From Salvia splendens (taxonomy: Eukaryota > Streptophyta > Magnoliopsida > Lamiales > Lamiaceae): DNA of 64,000 bases. Positions within the stretch are counted from its first letter, which is position 1. Each line of letters opens with the position of its first letter. Shown piece by piece: positions 1 through 11,202 of this stretch. The translations under genes were made by a program, and so were the position numbers. The stretch spans positions 10,223,708 to 10,287,707 of the forward strand of contig NC_056052.1 of assembly GCF_004379255.2 (NCBI RefSeq). Reading direction: 5' to 3'. Under the pieces are notes generated by a model, which was not told where the DNA came from, did not search any database, and saw only the letters and a list, made by a program, of their open reading frames with translations.

Positions 1-575
1 AAGGATAGCAGGATCCGATAAATCTTGACTAGAGGTGATTATTAAAAAGATGGGATAGAAACAAGGAAGGATACATAGATTAATCATATTTTTAAAGAGT
101 ATCTGAAAAGGGAAATACTTAAATAAAATGACTCGATCATAGAGTTAAGGGTTCATACAACACGGCTTGTCAAACATCAGAGCACATCGGGAACAACTGA
201 ACGTGGTTCCATGTATGAAAACATGAACCTCTGAGAGTACTGCATAAACACAAGAGTAAGCCACTTGGATCAGCACCCTCCACTTCATCACAACTCAACC
301 TGTGACAAACTCATATTTTTGTCGATTTAATTGGTCTGTTGATGTGAATATCATTGAGTTTTATTGTTGATGTGAATATCATTGAGAACAAGTGATATAT
401 GGGACAGTAACTCAAAGTGATGTTTGATTGATTTTGCTTGTTGCCATGCCATGAGAACTTGTCTTTTTAAATCTAATTCAGAAGCAAAACCCAATTCCAC
501 CTCTTTCTATGAGTTTATTTCTTTGTTTTTTTCATTTTCTTATTTGAGGACAAACAAGGATTAAGATTGGGGAGT
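1..575 (+). mobile_element. Element E: 3' internal end of a Tat/Athila-type LTR element
   Basis: This is non-coding sequence leading into a purine-rich tract (ATTGGGGAGT, about 565-575) directly before an LTR starting TGACAAACCC. That is the polypurine-tract/LTR junction seen in Tat/Athila Ty3/gypsy elements; TTGAGGACAAACAAGG just upstream is also typical of such 3' UTRs. A fragment of about 65 bp at 300-365 repeats the LTR start (TTTGTCGATTTAATTGG), and part of it is repeated again at 368-385. No ORF is supported. The element continues beyond the left edge of the window. Confidence 0.6.
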
Positions 576-1750
576 TGACAAACCCATGTTTTTGTCGGTT
601 TAATTGGTCTGTTGATGTGAATATCATTGAGTTTTATTGTTTGGTTTAGGTATTTCCAGCCAATTATTTGTTATTTTGGAGTTTGATGTGTTTGTTGAGT
701 TATGTAAAGAAAATAGGTAAAAACAAATGAAATGTGATTCCCAGGAGCTCCCACCCGGTCGGGTGCTATTTGCACAACACACCCGACTGGGCGCTAAACT
801 TAATGAAGTGGAATTCCAGAGGAATTTCACCCGACCGTGTGTGTTTGTGGCTTTTAACACACAGTTGGGTGTGTTTATGGCTTATAACGCGCGGTCGGGA
901 GAAAAACATGCGTTATGTCGCGAATTTCGCAGAAACAGGAAAATAAGAAGAAAAAAGGGATCAAGGTTTTATCATTCAGTCACCAGCCGCCTCTAAAACA
1001 CAAACCTCGAAGAACACCTTTAAAGAGAGAATTGAAGATTGAAGACTTCCAATCAGAAGATTGAAGATCCATTCTATATATTCGATCCACGGTAGTACTT
1101 AGTATCTATTATTCATGTATTTGTTTCGATTCCTTGTGTTTAACTTAGTTTTCTCCATGAACATGAGTAGCTAAACCCTTCTTGTAGAATTCTTGGTGAT
1201 GATGCACTAATTTCATAATTTTAATCCTATCGATTTTGTTCTTACCTTCCTCTTGTAGTTGTTTGATTATTCTTGGGTTTATTCCTTTCATTTGCTTGAT
1301 CACCACTTGATTGTGTGAGATTAATTAGATTAATCGGGAGATAGAAATAATATACACATTAATTCAATAGAACTCGAGAGAGTTGAGGTTTTGAGTGAGG
1401 TCTTTGATCTTTCTTGCTTTTGGGAGTTAGGGGTAAGGGTTAGAAGGGGACTTCTATCCTAGCGCCTAATCTACTACTTTTGAACTCGGGATGTGGTTTA
1501 ATCTATATTTGTGATCGACTTAATAACTCTAGGAACACTAAAAGGTACGACAAATAGATGGGATAAGAGCTTGGAATTGTGCATCGAATCCTTGGGTTCT
1601 ACATTTTCTCCGTATTATCTTTTCACATCTTGTTTACTTGTTCTTATTTGTTTATTTGCTCATTATATGCTTTTATTAGTTGTTAGAACAAACCAAATCC
1701 TTTTTAATTATCTAGATAGTAGTCAATATTTATCCGTGGTACTTAAATTG
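576..1750 (+). repeat. Element E 3' LTR, interrupted at its right end
   Basis: The LTR starts with TG immediately after the polypurine tract at 575. It contains a palindrome-rich block (749-905), a TATA-like TTCTATATATTCG near 1070, and an AT-rich remainder. It stops without a CA terminus where the element A LTR begins (TGAAAGAGC at 1751), so A, or the rearrangement that brought it, interrupts this LTR. The missing end is not found past A's far side at 32440, which is itself a breakpoint. Short open frames here are not credible genes. Confidence 0.55.
749..905. repeat. Dyad-motif cluster CACCCGGTCGGGTG in the E LTR
   Basis: Five related sites lie within about 155 bp: CACCCGGTCGGGTG, CACCCGACTGGGCG, CACCCGACCGTGTG, CACAGTTGGGTGTG and GCGCGGTCGGGAG. 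The first is a near-perfect inverted repeat around GGTC. The others are partial versions, some reading as the reverse complement. This is seen directly; function is unknown. Confidence 0.65.
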
Positions 1751-2882
1751 TGAAAGAGCAGGTTTGTGTCAGGTGTCGTGTCGAGCACATGATGTATCCT
1801 ACTGATCAGGATGGAACCCCAGCTATGCTTAAACCTGGTATCAATAATTCCTCAACCCAATTCTACTGACTAGTATAGTGGACGTAAGGGTCGAATCCCA
1901 CAGAGATGAATGCGCTTTGGGAATTGTGGTGAAATTTTGGAAAGGTTTGGTTAGCTACCACGCTTTGGGTTGAGACTTTATCTAGGCTGGAATTTAAGAT
2001 GTTACTCTACTGACTAGGAGGCGGGGAGAAAGATGATTGACATGTAGCTGTGTACGTGGAAAGTGGGGAGCATAGGGTTCAGGAAATTTATGGAAAGTAC
2101 GAGTTTACTATAAAAGGCTAAACGGAATATCAGAGGAAAATAGGTAGTTAGGTGACTAGGCCTACAGATCTTAAAAGTGACAGCTGAAAAGTAAAGAAAA
2201 GTAATGGACAAAAGCAAAAGTAGCTAAAAAGTAAAAGTGGTCCCAAATTTGGATGTGGACATTGTCTTCTCCAACAAGTATGAACACAAATCAAACAACT
2301 CAGATTCCATGAACGAGAAATGCAGAATAACAACTTCACAAGAACAGATCTAATAATTAAAACTCCAAATCAAAAGATTAAACTAACGAAACTGAAATTA
2401 CGCTTACTGGGTGACATGCAAGGTGGCAGAAATCACGTAAACTCGGCTTTCACACTTAACCACTTCAGATCTAAAATCTAACAGCTATCTAGACTTGCAA
2501 TCTCAGGCAGATTAACTACAGAAATGAAAACATGCGATTCAACACTGGAAATTATCGTAACTACTGGATTTAAGCTATCTAGGCAGAAAAGAACGAGATC
2601 AAACAAGAACCGATGCACAAAAACAACTTCATATCATAGAAACGTTTGGATCACAACTAAGACTGCAAAGTAAGCAAATATTAAAAGTGCAACAAATCCA
2701 ACATAAGAAAACAAAGTGCGATTAACTAAGAAAGCAAATAAAGATTGTTTGCCACTCCGGGCAATGAAACTGTTAACACTACAAAACACGCTGACTGGAA
2801 CGAAAGAATGTGGAACTCCGGCGAACTGATGAGCTTCAGGTGACCATGGCTGTCGGCGAGGAACGAGAATATGAAGGATAAT
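1751..2882 (-). repeat. Element A 3' LTR (truncated)
   Basis: It matches the 31039-32440 LTR in the same orientation from TGAAAGAGC to GAAGGATAAT. The match then ends abruptly, and the roughly 380 bp that should form the U3 start (ending ...CGACTTATCA on the plus strand) are missing. It contains the U5 block with CCCACAGAGATG, the tRNA-primer-proximal end TGAAAGAGCAGG, and several ACTGAYYAG-type motifs. On the minus strand the LTR would begin TGATAAGTCG and end CTCTTTCA. Confidence 0.8.
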
Positions 2883-4733
2883 ATTTTCAACCATCTCTCC
2901 CCTTGGGATCAGGTGCAATCCGGCCTTAGACAGCCTTGAATTTCCACCGCCCCCTTTCCTTCCCAGTCAGTACATCTGCTTGTCAAGATCACCCACACTC
3001 TCGGCTTAACACTGGATTCTCTCAGTCGCTCACTCCTCACTGGGGATGTTAGGACTGTATTCTCTCATAGCGCTGAACCACAGATGCTTCGGACTTAGAT
3101 CTCACATGCGGCTACTGAAGGTCTTTTAGGCTTGTAACGGGGCTATTGGGTTATAGTGTTTGGGGTGGTTGTTCCTAAGGCTCTAAGGTTCAAAAACCAG
3201 TACTTTATTCTGATGCGGGGAACTGTGTGCGCTCAGGCTTTCGGCTGCCACTTCTGATTGGTTGGACTTTTTCCGAAGTTGCTTCCCAACTGGTCAGTAG
3301 CGTCTTGTGGCTTCGTCACCCTTATTCCTTCTCATTCTTTTTGTGGTCAAGTATTTTCGACCATTTTCTTCGCATTTTCTCATTTTCTTTTGTGGCTTCG
3401 CCACCCTTATTTCTTTTTATCTTTTTGGGGCCTGGAATCTCTTCCTGGTCATTTTCTCCCTGCTTCTCAATTCTTTTCACTCCAGTTGGTTTCTTTATTG
3501 TATGTCCTTCTGGCCAGTTGCCTCCTTGCCTTATGCCTTGCACACACACAATTCCAGGGGCTAGGGGTTATATCTGGGTATATATGGCTAGAAAGTAAGG
3601 TTCTAAGGGTTGTAAAATATTATTATTTTTTTTTGGAGGGGGGGGGGTTCCTACTGCCTTCAGTGTTGCTACACGCGGTCACTTTACCCTAGGCACCTTG
3701 TGGCAGCACCTCTTTTCTTTTCTGAATTAGTGGAAAGTGGTTCCACTTTAGGCTTTTGACTCAAATTTTAAGAGGGCTTTTGTGTTTTGGCTCTAAGTGT
3801 GGGCTTTTCTCTCATACTCGCATCATCTATACTGACTAGGAGATACTAAGGGGGGTGGTTTCCATTTTCCAGCATGTCCTATCTCCCTCAATTCCCCTCA
3901 CCGTCAGTTCGAGACAGTTGAGTTTTAAGCCCAATCAAATAAAAAAAACTAAACCTAGACATTACACAAACACTTAAACACATATAACACATATGTACAC
4001 ATGTCATACTGGCCAGTACATTCCCCCCTCCCACTTCACACGTGTCTGCCCTCAGATGAGGCTGTGAAGTGGAAAAAGGCAATGGCCAGTATGGCTGACA
4101 AACAGACATACCAAACAAGAAAACACATGTTGTTTCTAAAAACTTCTCACACTTAGACTATATAATAGGCTAAGTGGGAGAGTTTAAAACCTAACAGAAC
4201 CTGACAAACACAAACACATATATACATAAACTCCTCACACTTAGGCTACGCAGTAAGTTAAGTGTGAGGTACATGTACACGGAAAGAAAACAACATAAAC
4301 ACAAACACATGCGCCAAAAATAGCAAACCATTTACTTCTCACACTTAGACTATTGTATAGGCTAAGTGTTATGAAAGGGGTTTGCTCACATACTACACAG
4401 ATTATACTACCTAAAAACACAGCAAAACACAATTAAAATACGAAAAACTAAAAATTGAAAATAAAAAGAAAACTAACTGGTCGGTATGGTTGGTCACTTG
4501 TTCTTCCTGCTCCTTCGCGGGGCAGGTTGTGGTGCAGGTGGTTCTTTCGGTTGTTACTCCTCATTCTCGGACTGCTTGTTCCCAGATTGTGCCGACTCTT
4601 CGGCATCTCCTTCCTCTTGTTTCTCTTCTTCTGTCTCGGTCCCCATGGGTTCATCATCCTGGCCTCCATGGCCACTCGGTCCAGCTTCACGGACCAACTT
4701 CTCGGTCCGCTCTTGCTTTCCTATTATCATCGG
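2883..4733 (-). other. Element A 3' untranslated region
   Basis: This lies between the third ORF's stop and the truncated 3' LTR. No coding frame is credible. It holds a direct duplication of about 85-bp period (TGTGGCTTCGYCACCCTTA at 3306 and 3391), a poly-G run at 3637-3650, several copies of the element's ACTGGYCAGT motif (3290, 3505, perfect TACTGGCCAGTA at 4007-4018, 4083) and three periodic hairpins (4143-4373). A stretch of about 240 bp next to the ORF stop (4450-4690) still reads like diverged C-terminal coding sequence with in-frame stops. Confidence 0.6.
4143..4373 (-). repeat. Three tandem hairpins in the element A 3' UTR
   Basis: Three inverted repeats of about 40 nt start near 4143, 4233 and 4335, spaced about 90 and 102 bp. 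On the coding (minus) strand each has arms like CTCCCACTTAG and CTAAGTGNGAGAAG around a loop of 8-15 nt. The middle one has a perfect 11-bp stem (CCTCACACTTA 4233-4243 with TAAGTGTGAGG 4259-4269). A matching triplet lies in element B at 51686-51903 on its own coding strand, so this belongs to the family and is not a chance repeat. Confidence 0.75.
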
Positions 4734-7231
4734 CTAACTCTGCCACTGTTTTTTCCAACCTCTCCTGCATCTGCTCCTGCGCTGGTGTTCCCTGGGCTGC
4801 CGTCGCTCTCTCGGCTGGTATAGTTTCTTCTCCCATCGCGTAGAAAGTGGTATGCCCTGCCTCATGTAAACGGTGTTCATTGGGACGAACAAAGGTGTAT
4901 CAAAGAGGCCAGGAGGGTCGACCATCGTCAAGGGGGATAAGTCCTCTCCCTCCGAGATAGCTATGTTGTTCCTGACAAATACTCCCAATATATGGCAGAG
5001 GGAGAGGTTCCTCGCTGGGTGGGTGGCGATGAGGTGACACTGGTACGCGGTCCAGAAGCCCAGGTGCACTGTCCTTCCGCGCTTAGCGCTCCAGAGGAGG
5101 TACAGTTCGGTCATTGAAGTTCGGACGGCGGAATTTGATTGCCCCAACAAATTAAAATCCAGGTAAAGCTGTACAAGACGCAGAATTGGGTTGTTGAAAT
5201 GGACGGGGCGGGAGATAGTGGTCTGGATTTGCCCTGCATCAGGGTGAGTAAGTTCCTCCCAGGCTTCCTGGGGCTCAAATTCCACATGTCTGCGGGGAAT
5301 TCCCCGCTCCCTACTTTTCCACTCAGGCCCTATGGCCTCCTCCAAACTGCACATTCCCAGACGCATGGTCCACTCAATCAAGCTCATCCGTATCTCTCCG
5401 CCAAACAGCCTAAAACTGACACATTCCTCATCTAGATCAGTGGTGACCTTAAACCTAAAGGTCGTGAAAAACTCCTTCGTTAATCTAACCGGGACACTCG
5501 GATCTCCATTCTTCAACAACCACTCAAAACCCAACGCACGCAAATAGGCCAGAAACGACTCACAAGCTTCTAACTCATCCAAGGAAGGGAAATGGAGTAC
5601 CTTTCCACATTTAACCTGTTTGCTCTTGTCATCCTTGGTGCCGAAAGCATCTTGGACCTTTTTGGAGTCGAAAAGTTTCATCTCCTCCACTAACTCGTCC
5701 GTGAGTTCCACTGCCCATCTTCTGAATCGGAGTCTCTCCGCAGGAGGATATAATAGCTCCCGATGATCGCCTGGGAGTTGTTGCTCCTTGTACTCCTCAT
5801 CCTCCATGGATGTATCGCTATCTGATTCGGATTCATCGCTGGCAGTGTAATCGTTATCTCTCGACTCTCTGCGGTTTGATGGGGTTCTCTGAGTGGCTTC
5901 AGTTATGACTACGCCGATATTGAATGTGCGCTGCCTCTTGCTGCTGGGATTCTTCTTGACAGGGGCTTTCCTTTTCCGTTTCCTTTTTACTTGATATGTG
6001 GCTTCCTCTCCGTCATCCTCGTCTTTCTCTTCTTCGGGTTCCTTCTCAGCTTGTGTCGAAAGTGAATCCTGGGTAGTAAGGTCGGTCTCTCCGCTGGTAC
6101 GGGCATTGTCAATTCTCTGCTCCTCGTGGCCTATTGACTTGGATGAGAGGTCCAGACCCTCAGCCATCCCGTCAGCCTCTTCACCTTGGCCACTCGGTGT
6201 TGGAGAGACCACTTCGGTTTCCATCGCAGTATCATCTAAGTCAGTAGCAGGTAAAGACTCCTCCCCAGGTTTTGTGGGAGTGGTCCTCTCCTCTTAACTC
6301 AAGATCTCCACGGGATCTGCCTCCGTGTTCGGCTTCGCCTTACTAGCTGCCCACTTTCATAAGCATCGTTGAGATACCCTTTGCGACTAGCCTCAGGTTC
6401 GCCCTTCAACACCAACTTCCTCTTGACGGCCTTCGGTTTCGTCACCGGAGGTGCCACTGGGTTGGGTACTTCTGGTCTTGCTTCTGTTTCTTCTGCTTCC
6501 ACATGCACATCACTCTTCCCCGCCTTTGTCTGGGGGTTCACTGACTCTGGCTCTTTCTCTCATGCCCTGCCTTCTTCATCTTCTCCTACTGCCCTAGATG
6601 TGAGGTTCAGATCCTCAACCATCGTGGCAGTATCATCTTCCCTCTGGTTTACTCCATCTAAAATCGCCTGAAATTCGCCATCCGTCATTAGGCCTTGTTT
6701 CTTGGCCGTCTCATTTAAATCTATCTCTTCCCTCGCCGTTCCTTGAGAAACGGTCCCTGCTTTTCCTTGCTTCACGTTTATCTGAGTCGGAATCGTAATG
6801 GGCGGATATGTGGTCAACCTCCATCGAATCACTTTGTTGTGGAGTTTGGGAGGGTTTCGAAGATTCTGGCGGTACGGTTACCGATGGACATTTCTTTCTG
6901 GTGGAATTTCGGCGGAAATCGGAATGGAAACAGTTGGTTGTACCGTGGATTGCACATTCGGTTCAGATGGGGCTCCTCCGGTCTTTCTCTTTTTTCCCCC
7001 ATTTGACTAAAACCGGCCAGCGCCGCTGTCCAGTCCCGATTAGGGTCTCGTAGTCGCAGAAACTCCGCCATGGCGTCTAAAGAAATCATCTTCGGCGCCT
7101 GAGGAACTGGCGCCGGAGATGGTTCGGAGGTCGCGCTTCCACGGGTGGTTGCGCTTCTGGGGTTTCTTCCCTGCGGTGAGCAGTAGATTTCTCGCCCTTT
7201 ACTTTCTTCGCCCAGGCTTTCTTTCCCATGG
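4734..7231 (-). pseudogene. Element A third ORF (env-like position), frameshifted 5' half, intact 496-codon 3' part
   Basis: A minus-strand reading frame begins at an ATG at 7231 (MGKKAWAKKVKGEKS...) and runs through at least three frames (7231-7090, 7089-6829, 6832-6560, 6541-6299). It is then open without interruption from 6224 to 4734 (496 codons from METEVV). The N-terminal parts are low-complexity and charged. The open part has a basic, NLS-like run (KRKRKRKAPVKKNPSSKRQR, about residues 80-99), acidic stretches, and a globular region (about 165-450) with FRLFGGEIRMSLIEWTMRLGM, resembling the plant transposon/ATHILA ORF-1-type proteins found in Athila elements. It sits downstream of pol, where Athila carries its extra gene. 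Function is unknown; I see no clear signal peptide or transmembrane segment to support a true envelope. Confidence 0.65.
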
Positions 7232-7912
7232 TTTAGATCAGCGATTTTCGGTGGAAATGGGGTGTTGGTTTTTTTTCATTTTTTTCTGTGGAAGGTCAGA
7301 AGATTTTGCAGAGAGAATATTCAGGCGAGGGTTTGTGAAGTGAAAATGGGAGAGACGGTTCAGTTATGGGGTGGAAAAAGGGTAGTTGGGGTTTGTAACC
7401 GGTGATAGGCGGTTCTAGGTTGGCTTTGGTTAGTGTGAGGGACGGTTTAGCTAGCAGTCTCCTGATTGGATGTCTCCCGTCCTTTCACTGCACCATGCGC
7501 TTCTTTTCAGTCACTGCCCGCCTGCAAAGCTGCAGCAAGCCCCAAATTGAAATTCTGCCCTATAATGATTTCCCCCTATATTTTCCTAGAGTAGAAACAA
7601 AGTAAAAAAGGACACTTAAATAAATTGAGGAGTTTCACCAAAATGGTATTCTGATGGTCAGTACGTACTCCCAATTAACATTTGAGGTCCTAAAAAATAT
7701 TTTTGGGTTTTCTTAAATTAACTAGCATGCAAAGGTTCAAATTAATTAACTACCACATATGTACCATATTTACATCTTCCTTAGGAAAATTGGAATTCTA
7801 CTTTGCCGGCATATGTACATTACGCTAAAGGAGCTAGCTCAGTAGAATCCCAATCCCTATCCTACCGGTTAGTATGATACCTGAGTATGTGGTTGCAGTG
7901 GGATCTCATCCA
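7232..7912 (-). other. Spacer between pol and the third ORF of element A
   Basis: About 680 bp of mostly AT-rich sequence with no credible frame. It holds a copy of the A-family motif (GGTCAGTA 7656-7663) and a weaker one (ACCGGTTAGTATG near 7864). In this element class it would contain the leader for expression of the third ORF, but no specific signal is visible. Confidence 0.4.
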
Positions 7913-8767
7913 CTACAGTACATCACTATTGGCCCTAAATACTTTCAGCCTATGCCTATTCACAATAAAAGGTTCAGAGTTAGGAAGACTCCCTGAAATC
8001 TCCACTGCTCCATTAGAACGGAGTGCGGTGATGACATAAGGCCCTGTCCATTTCGACTTGAGTTTTCCAGGCATGAGCTTCAACCTCGACTGGAAGAGTA
8101 GTACTTTCTGCCCAACATGAAGATCCTTGGTCCTCAGATTCCTGTCGTGCCACAATTTGATTCGCTCTTTGTACCACATGGCTGAATCAAACGACTCCAA
8201 TCTGAGTTCCTCTAACTACTGCAGCTGCAGCTTCCTTTCCTCTTCACAGGCTGTAGCATCCATATTCACTTGCTGTACTGCCCAGTATGCTCGGTGCTCT
8301 ATTCCCACTGGTAAGTGGCACATCTTTCCAAAAATGATTCAGTACGGGGACATTCCTATGGGGGTTTTGTAGGCTGTGCGATATGCCCATAGAGCATCCT
8401 CTAACCTCATACCCCAGTCCTTCCTGGAAGGATTTACGGTCTTCTCCAGAATCTTCTTTATCTCTCGGTTAGAGATCTCTGCCTGCCCGTTCGCTTGCGG
8501 GTGGTAGGGGCTTGATAGTCTGTGATGCACATCGTACTTCTTCATCAAGGCTTCGATGGTGCGGTTACAGAAGTGGATGCCTTGATCAGATATTATGGCC
8601 CTTGGTACTCCGAATCGACTGAAAATGTTACTTTTAAGGAACTTGGTAACCTCTCTTGCTTCACACGTGCTCGTGGCCTTGGCCTCTACCCATTTGGAGA
8701 CGTAGTCAACTGCAACTAAGATATATAAGTTCCCATACGACGAGGGAAAAGGCCCCATGAAATCCAT
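7913..8767 (-). pseudogene. pol: Element A integrase catalytic core and C-terminus
   Basis: The minus-strand frame 8767-8339 carries the retroviral integrase core: MDFMGPFP (first Asp), ISDQGIHF (second Asp) and HPQANGQAE (Glu), i.e. a complete DDE set. After GMSPY the frame meets a TGA where Arg (CGA) is usual. It resumes as a conserved tail (8200-7913: ...DLHVGQKVLLFQSRLK... KLKSKWTGPYVI), the integrase C-terminal GPY/F-type module. No chromodomain follows, as expected for Athila. A TGA at 8769 (probably TGG Trp to stop) separates it from the upstream zinc-finger part. Non-functional as it stands. Confidence 0.85.
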
Positions 8768-8770
8768 CCC

Positions 8771-9739
8771 TCATATGTCGAACAACTCACAAACAATGAT
8801 CGGGACTTGCAGCATTTCATCTCGATTGGATATTCCACCGGTCAGTTGACAACGCTCACAACTTCTACAAAACTCGTAGGCATCTTTGTTGAGGGTTGGC
8901 CAATAAAATCCGCTATCCAGAATCTTTCTCGCCGTCTTCTTGGGACCGAAATGTCTTCCACATGCCAGAGAGTGGCAATGAGTCAATACGTCCCTCTGCT
9001 CCCACTCAGGAACGCATCTTCTTATCACTTGATCGGCTCCTACCCTCCAAAGATACGGGTCGTTCGACTCACTCTTGATCTTCATTCTTTGAGCTTTGGT
9101 GACGTTTGGCACTTCTGGAAGCTCCCCTGAAACGAGGTAGTTGGCTAGGTCCGCATACCATGGCTCCTCCCCTACTTTTTCCTTTCCTCTTTCTGTCACA
9201 TCCTGGCCAGTAAGCTTCATCACTTCTTCCCAGTCAATTTTTCTGGCGGCGAAAATAACTTCACACAAGTGTTCTTCCGGGAATCGATCTCTCACCTCCT
9301 CGCTATTTCCATCCTGCACTATCCTGCTCAAATGATCCGTAACCTTATTCTCAACCCCTTTCTTGTCTTCCACCTCCCAATCGAACTCTTGTAACAAGAG
9401 TACCCATCGGATTAAGTGGGGTTTGGATTCTTTCTTGGTAACCAGGTACTTAATGGCTGCATGGTCAATATAAACGATGACCCTTGACCCCAACAAGTAC
9501 TGCCGAAACTTCTCGAATAAATAAACCACGGCTAGCATCTCATTCTCTGTGGTATCATAATTCCTTTGAGCTTTATTCAATGTCTTAGATGCATAAAAGA
9601 TCAAATACCTTTTTCCCTCGATCTTCTGACCCAGAACCGCTCCTACTGCATAATCGCTGGCATCACACATCACTTTGAACAGATGATCCCAGTCAGGAGC
9701 CCGGATAATCGGTGAAGATATCAGCTTTTCCTTGAGCAA
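8771..9739 (-). pseudogene. pol: Element A RNase H domain and integrase zinc finger
   Basis: This 322-codon minus-strand block starts just after a stop (TGA about 9754) that splits it from RT. Residues 1-130 are a Ty3/gypsy RNase H ([45 protein letters not shown]). Residues 180-320 lead into the integrase HHCC zinc finger ([16 protein letters not shown] ... [13 protein letters not shown]). Catalytic acidic residues of RNase H are visible (D in CDAS, E in TENE, D in YIDH). It ends at an in-frame TGA before the integrase core. The reading matches Athila pol order exactly. Confidence 0.88.
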
Positions 9740-9754
9740 GTTGAAAGCAGCCTC

Positions 9755-10501
9755 TCATTGATCATCAAAATTGAATTCTACTTCGTTTTGGAGAAGTCTG
9801 GTGAGGGGTTGGGCAATTTTGGCGAAGTCTTTAATGAATCGGCGATAAAATCCCGCGTGCCCCAGAAAACCCCTTATTTCCTTCTGGTCAGTAGGAAAAG
9901 GTAGTTTGGAAATGATGTCCACTTTGGCTTGATCCACCTGGATACCCCTCTCTGACACCACATGCCCTAGGACGATGCCCTCTGTGACCATGAAATGACA
10001 TTTCTCAAAATTCAAGACTAGGCTCTTCGCTCGACACCTCTCCAAGACTACATCCAAATGACGAAGGCATGAGTCGAAAGAGTCTCCGTAGACTGTGAAG
10101 TCATCCATGAATATTTCTATACACTCCTCAATTAGATAAGAAAATATGCTCATCATGCATCTCTGAAATGTTCCCGGAGCGTTGCAAAGTTCGAACGGCA
10201 TGCGTCTGTACGCATAGGTTCCAAACGGGCAGGTGAAGGTAGTTTTATCCTGGTCTTCAAGATTCACGTAAATCTGAAAATACCCGTTGTACCCATCCAA
10301 AAAACAAAAGTACTTCTTCCCAGCCAGTCGCTCCAACATCTGATCGATGAACGGTAGGGGGAAGTGGTCTTTCCTGGTCGCGGCGTTCAGCTTGCGGTAG
10401 TCTATGCACATCCGCCAACTAGTGACTAGCCTTGTCGGTATCAACTCATTCCTCTCATTTTGAACCACTTGAATCCCGGACTTCTTGGGGACCATGTGCA
10501 C
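9755..10501 (-). pseudogene. pol: Element A reverse transcriptase
   Basis: 248 codons of Ty3/gypsy RT of Athila type: WRMCIDYRKLNAATRKDHFPLPFIDQ (fingers/palm), FLDGYNGYFQI (first catalytic Asp region), FTCPFGTYAYRRMPFELCNAPGTFQRCM, then FMDDFTVYG, the catalytic DD motif in the FMDD form usual for this clade. It ends with LGHVVSERGIQVDQAKVD and FLGHAGFYRRFIKDFAKIAQPL (connection). The 5' end overlaps the upstream frame (10455-11156) through a frameshift near 10500 (WVSP...HMVPKKSG). A TGA at about 9754 interrupts the run into RNase H. The order of motifs is intact although the ORF is broken. Confidence 0.9.
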
Positions 10502-11156
10502 AGGGGCTGACCCACTCGCTATCGGGAACCGAATAGATAATCCCTAATGACAACAACTTCAAGATTTCCTTCAATATTTCCTCCCGCATGTTGGGATTCA
10601 CCTTTCTCTGCGAATCTCGATGTGCCTTTGCCCCTTCTTCTAGCCTAATATGATGCATGCAGACGTCAGGGCTTATTCCCACCAAATCTGTAAGGCTCCA
10701 TCCAATTGCTTTCATGTTCCTGCGTAGAACGGTCAGTAGCCTTGCTTCTTTCTCCTTTGTCAGGCTATTGCTTATTATCACCGGATATAAGTTTTCCTCC
10801 CCGAGAAAGGCATACTTCAGGGTTGCTGGCAACTTCTTCAATTCAACTTGTGGGGGAAGTGTGTCTGCTGGGAGAGGGTTTCTTGCAGCATCCCTTTCCT
10901 TTTCTAATTTTCCCTCTGAGAGTTCATCTGTACTGACTGGTAGCTTAGCCCCTGCGGCTCCAATAAATTTTGATTTCAGGTAGAAGTCCTTAATAACTCC
11001 TTCTATCTCTTCATCAGTTAACCCTTGGCTACTGATCAGGTCACACCATGCAGCTGCCTCTACATCAGCCTGCCCATATACATCCAATACTTGTAGCTTT
11101 TCCTGCAATAATTCAGTCTCAAGAAAATCTTGGACTAGAGGGTCAATTACATCCAC
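10455..11156 (-). pseudogene. pol: Element A pol linker upstream of RT
   Basis: A 233-codon block between protease and RT. It includes the typical Athila pre-RT text ELKKLPATLKYAFLGE, YPVIISNSLT, LLTVLRRNMKAIGWSLTDL and HHIRLEEGAKAHRDSQRK, followed by ...LGIIYSVPDSEWVSP. It then shifts frame into RT. Upstream, the same coding strand continues to 11203 (GEKFTFDINEAM, with an in-frame TAA after it) where the inverted solo LTR interrupts it. Two ACTG(A/G)TCAG-type motifs lie within its coding sequence (about 10927 and 11033). Confidence 0.8.
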
Positions 11157-11202
11157 ATAGCATAGATTATCAGAATCAATAGGCTTTTACATGGCCTCAT
11201 TG

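Noticed and set aside
3227..3692. Overlapping hydrophobic frames in the element A 3' UTR
   Set aside because: Antisense to the element, in T-rich duplicated sequence, no family resemblance.
4734..6224. True retroviral envelope in the env-like position
   Set aside because: No signal peptide, fusion or transmembrane segment visible; basic NLS-like and acidic tracts argue against it.
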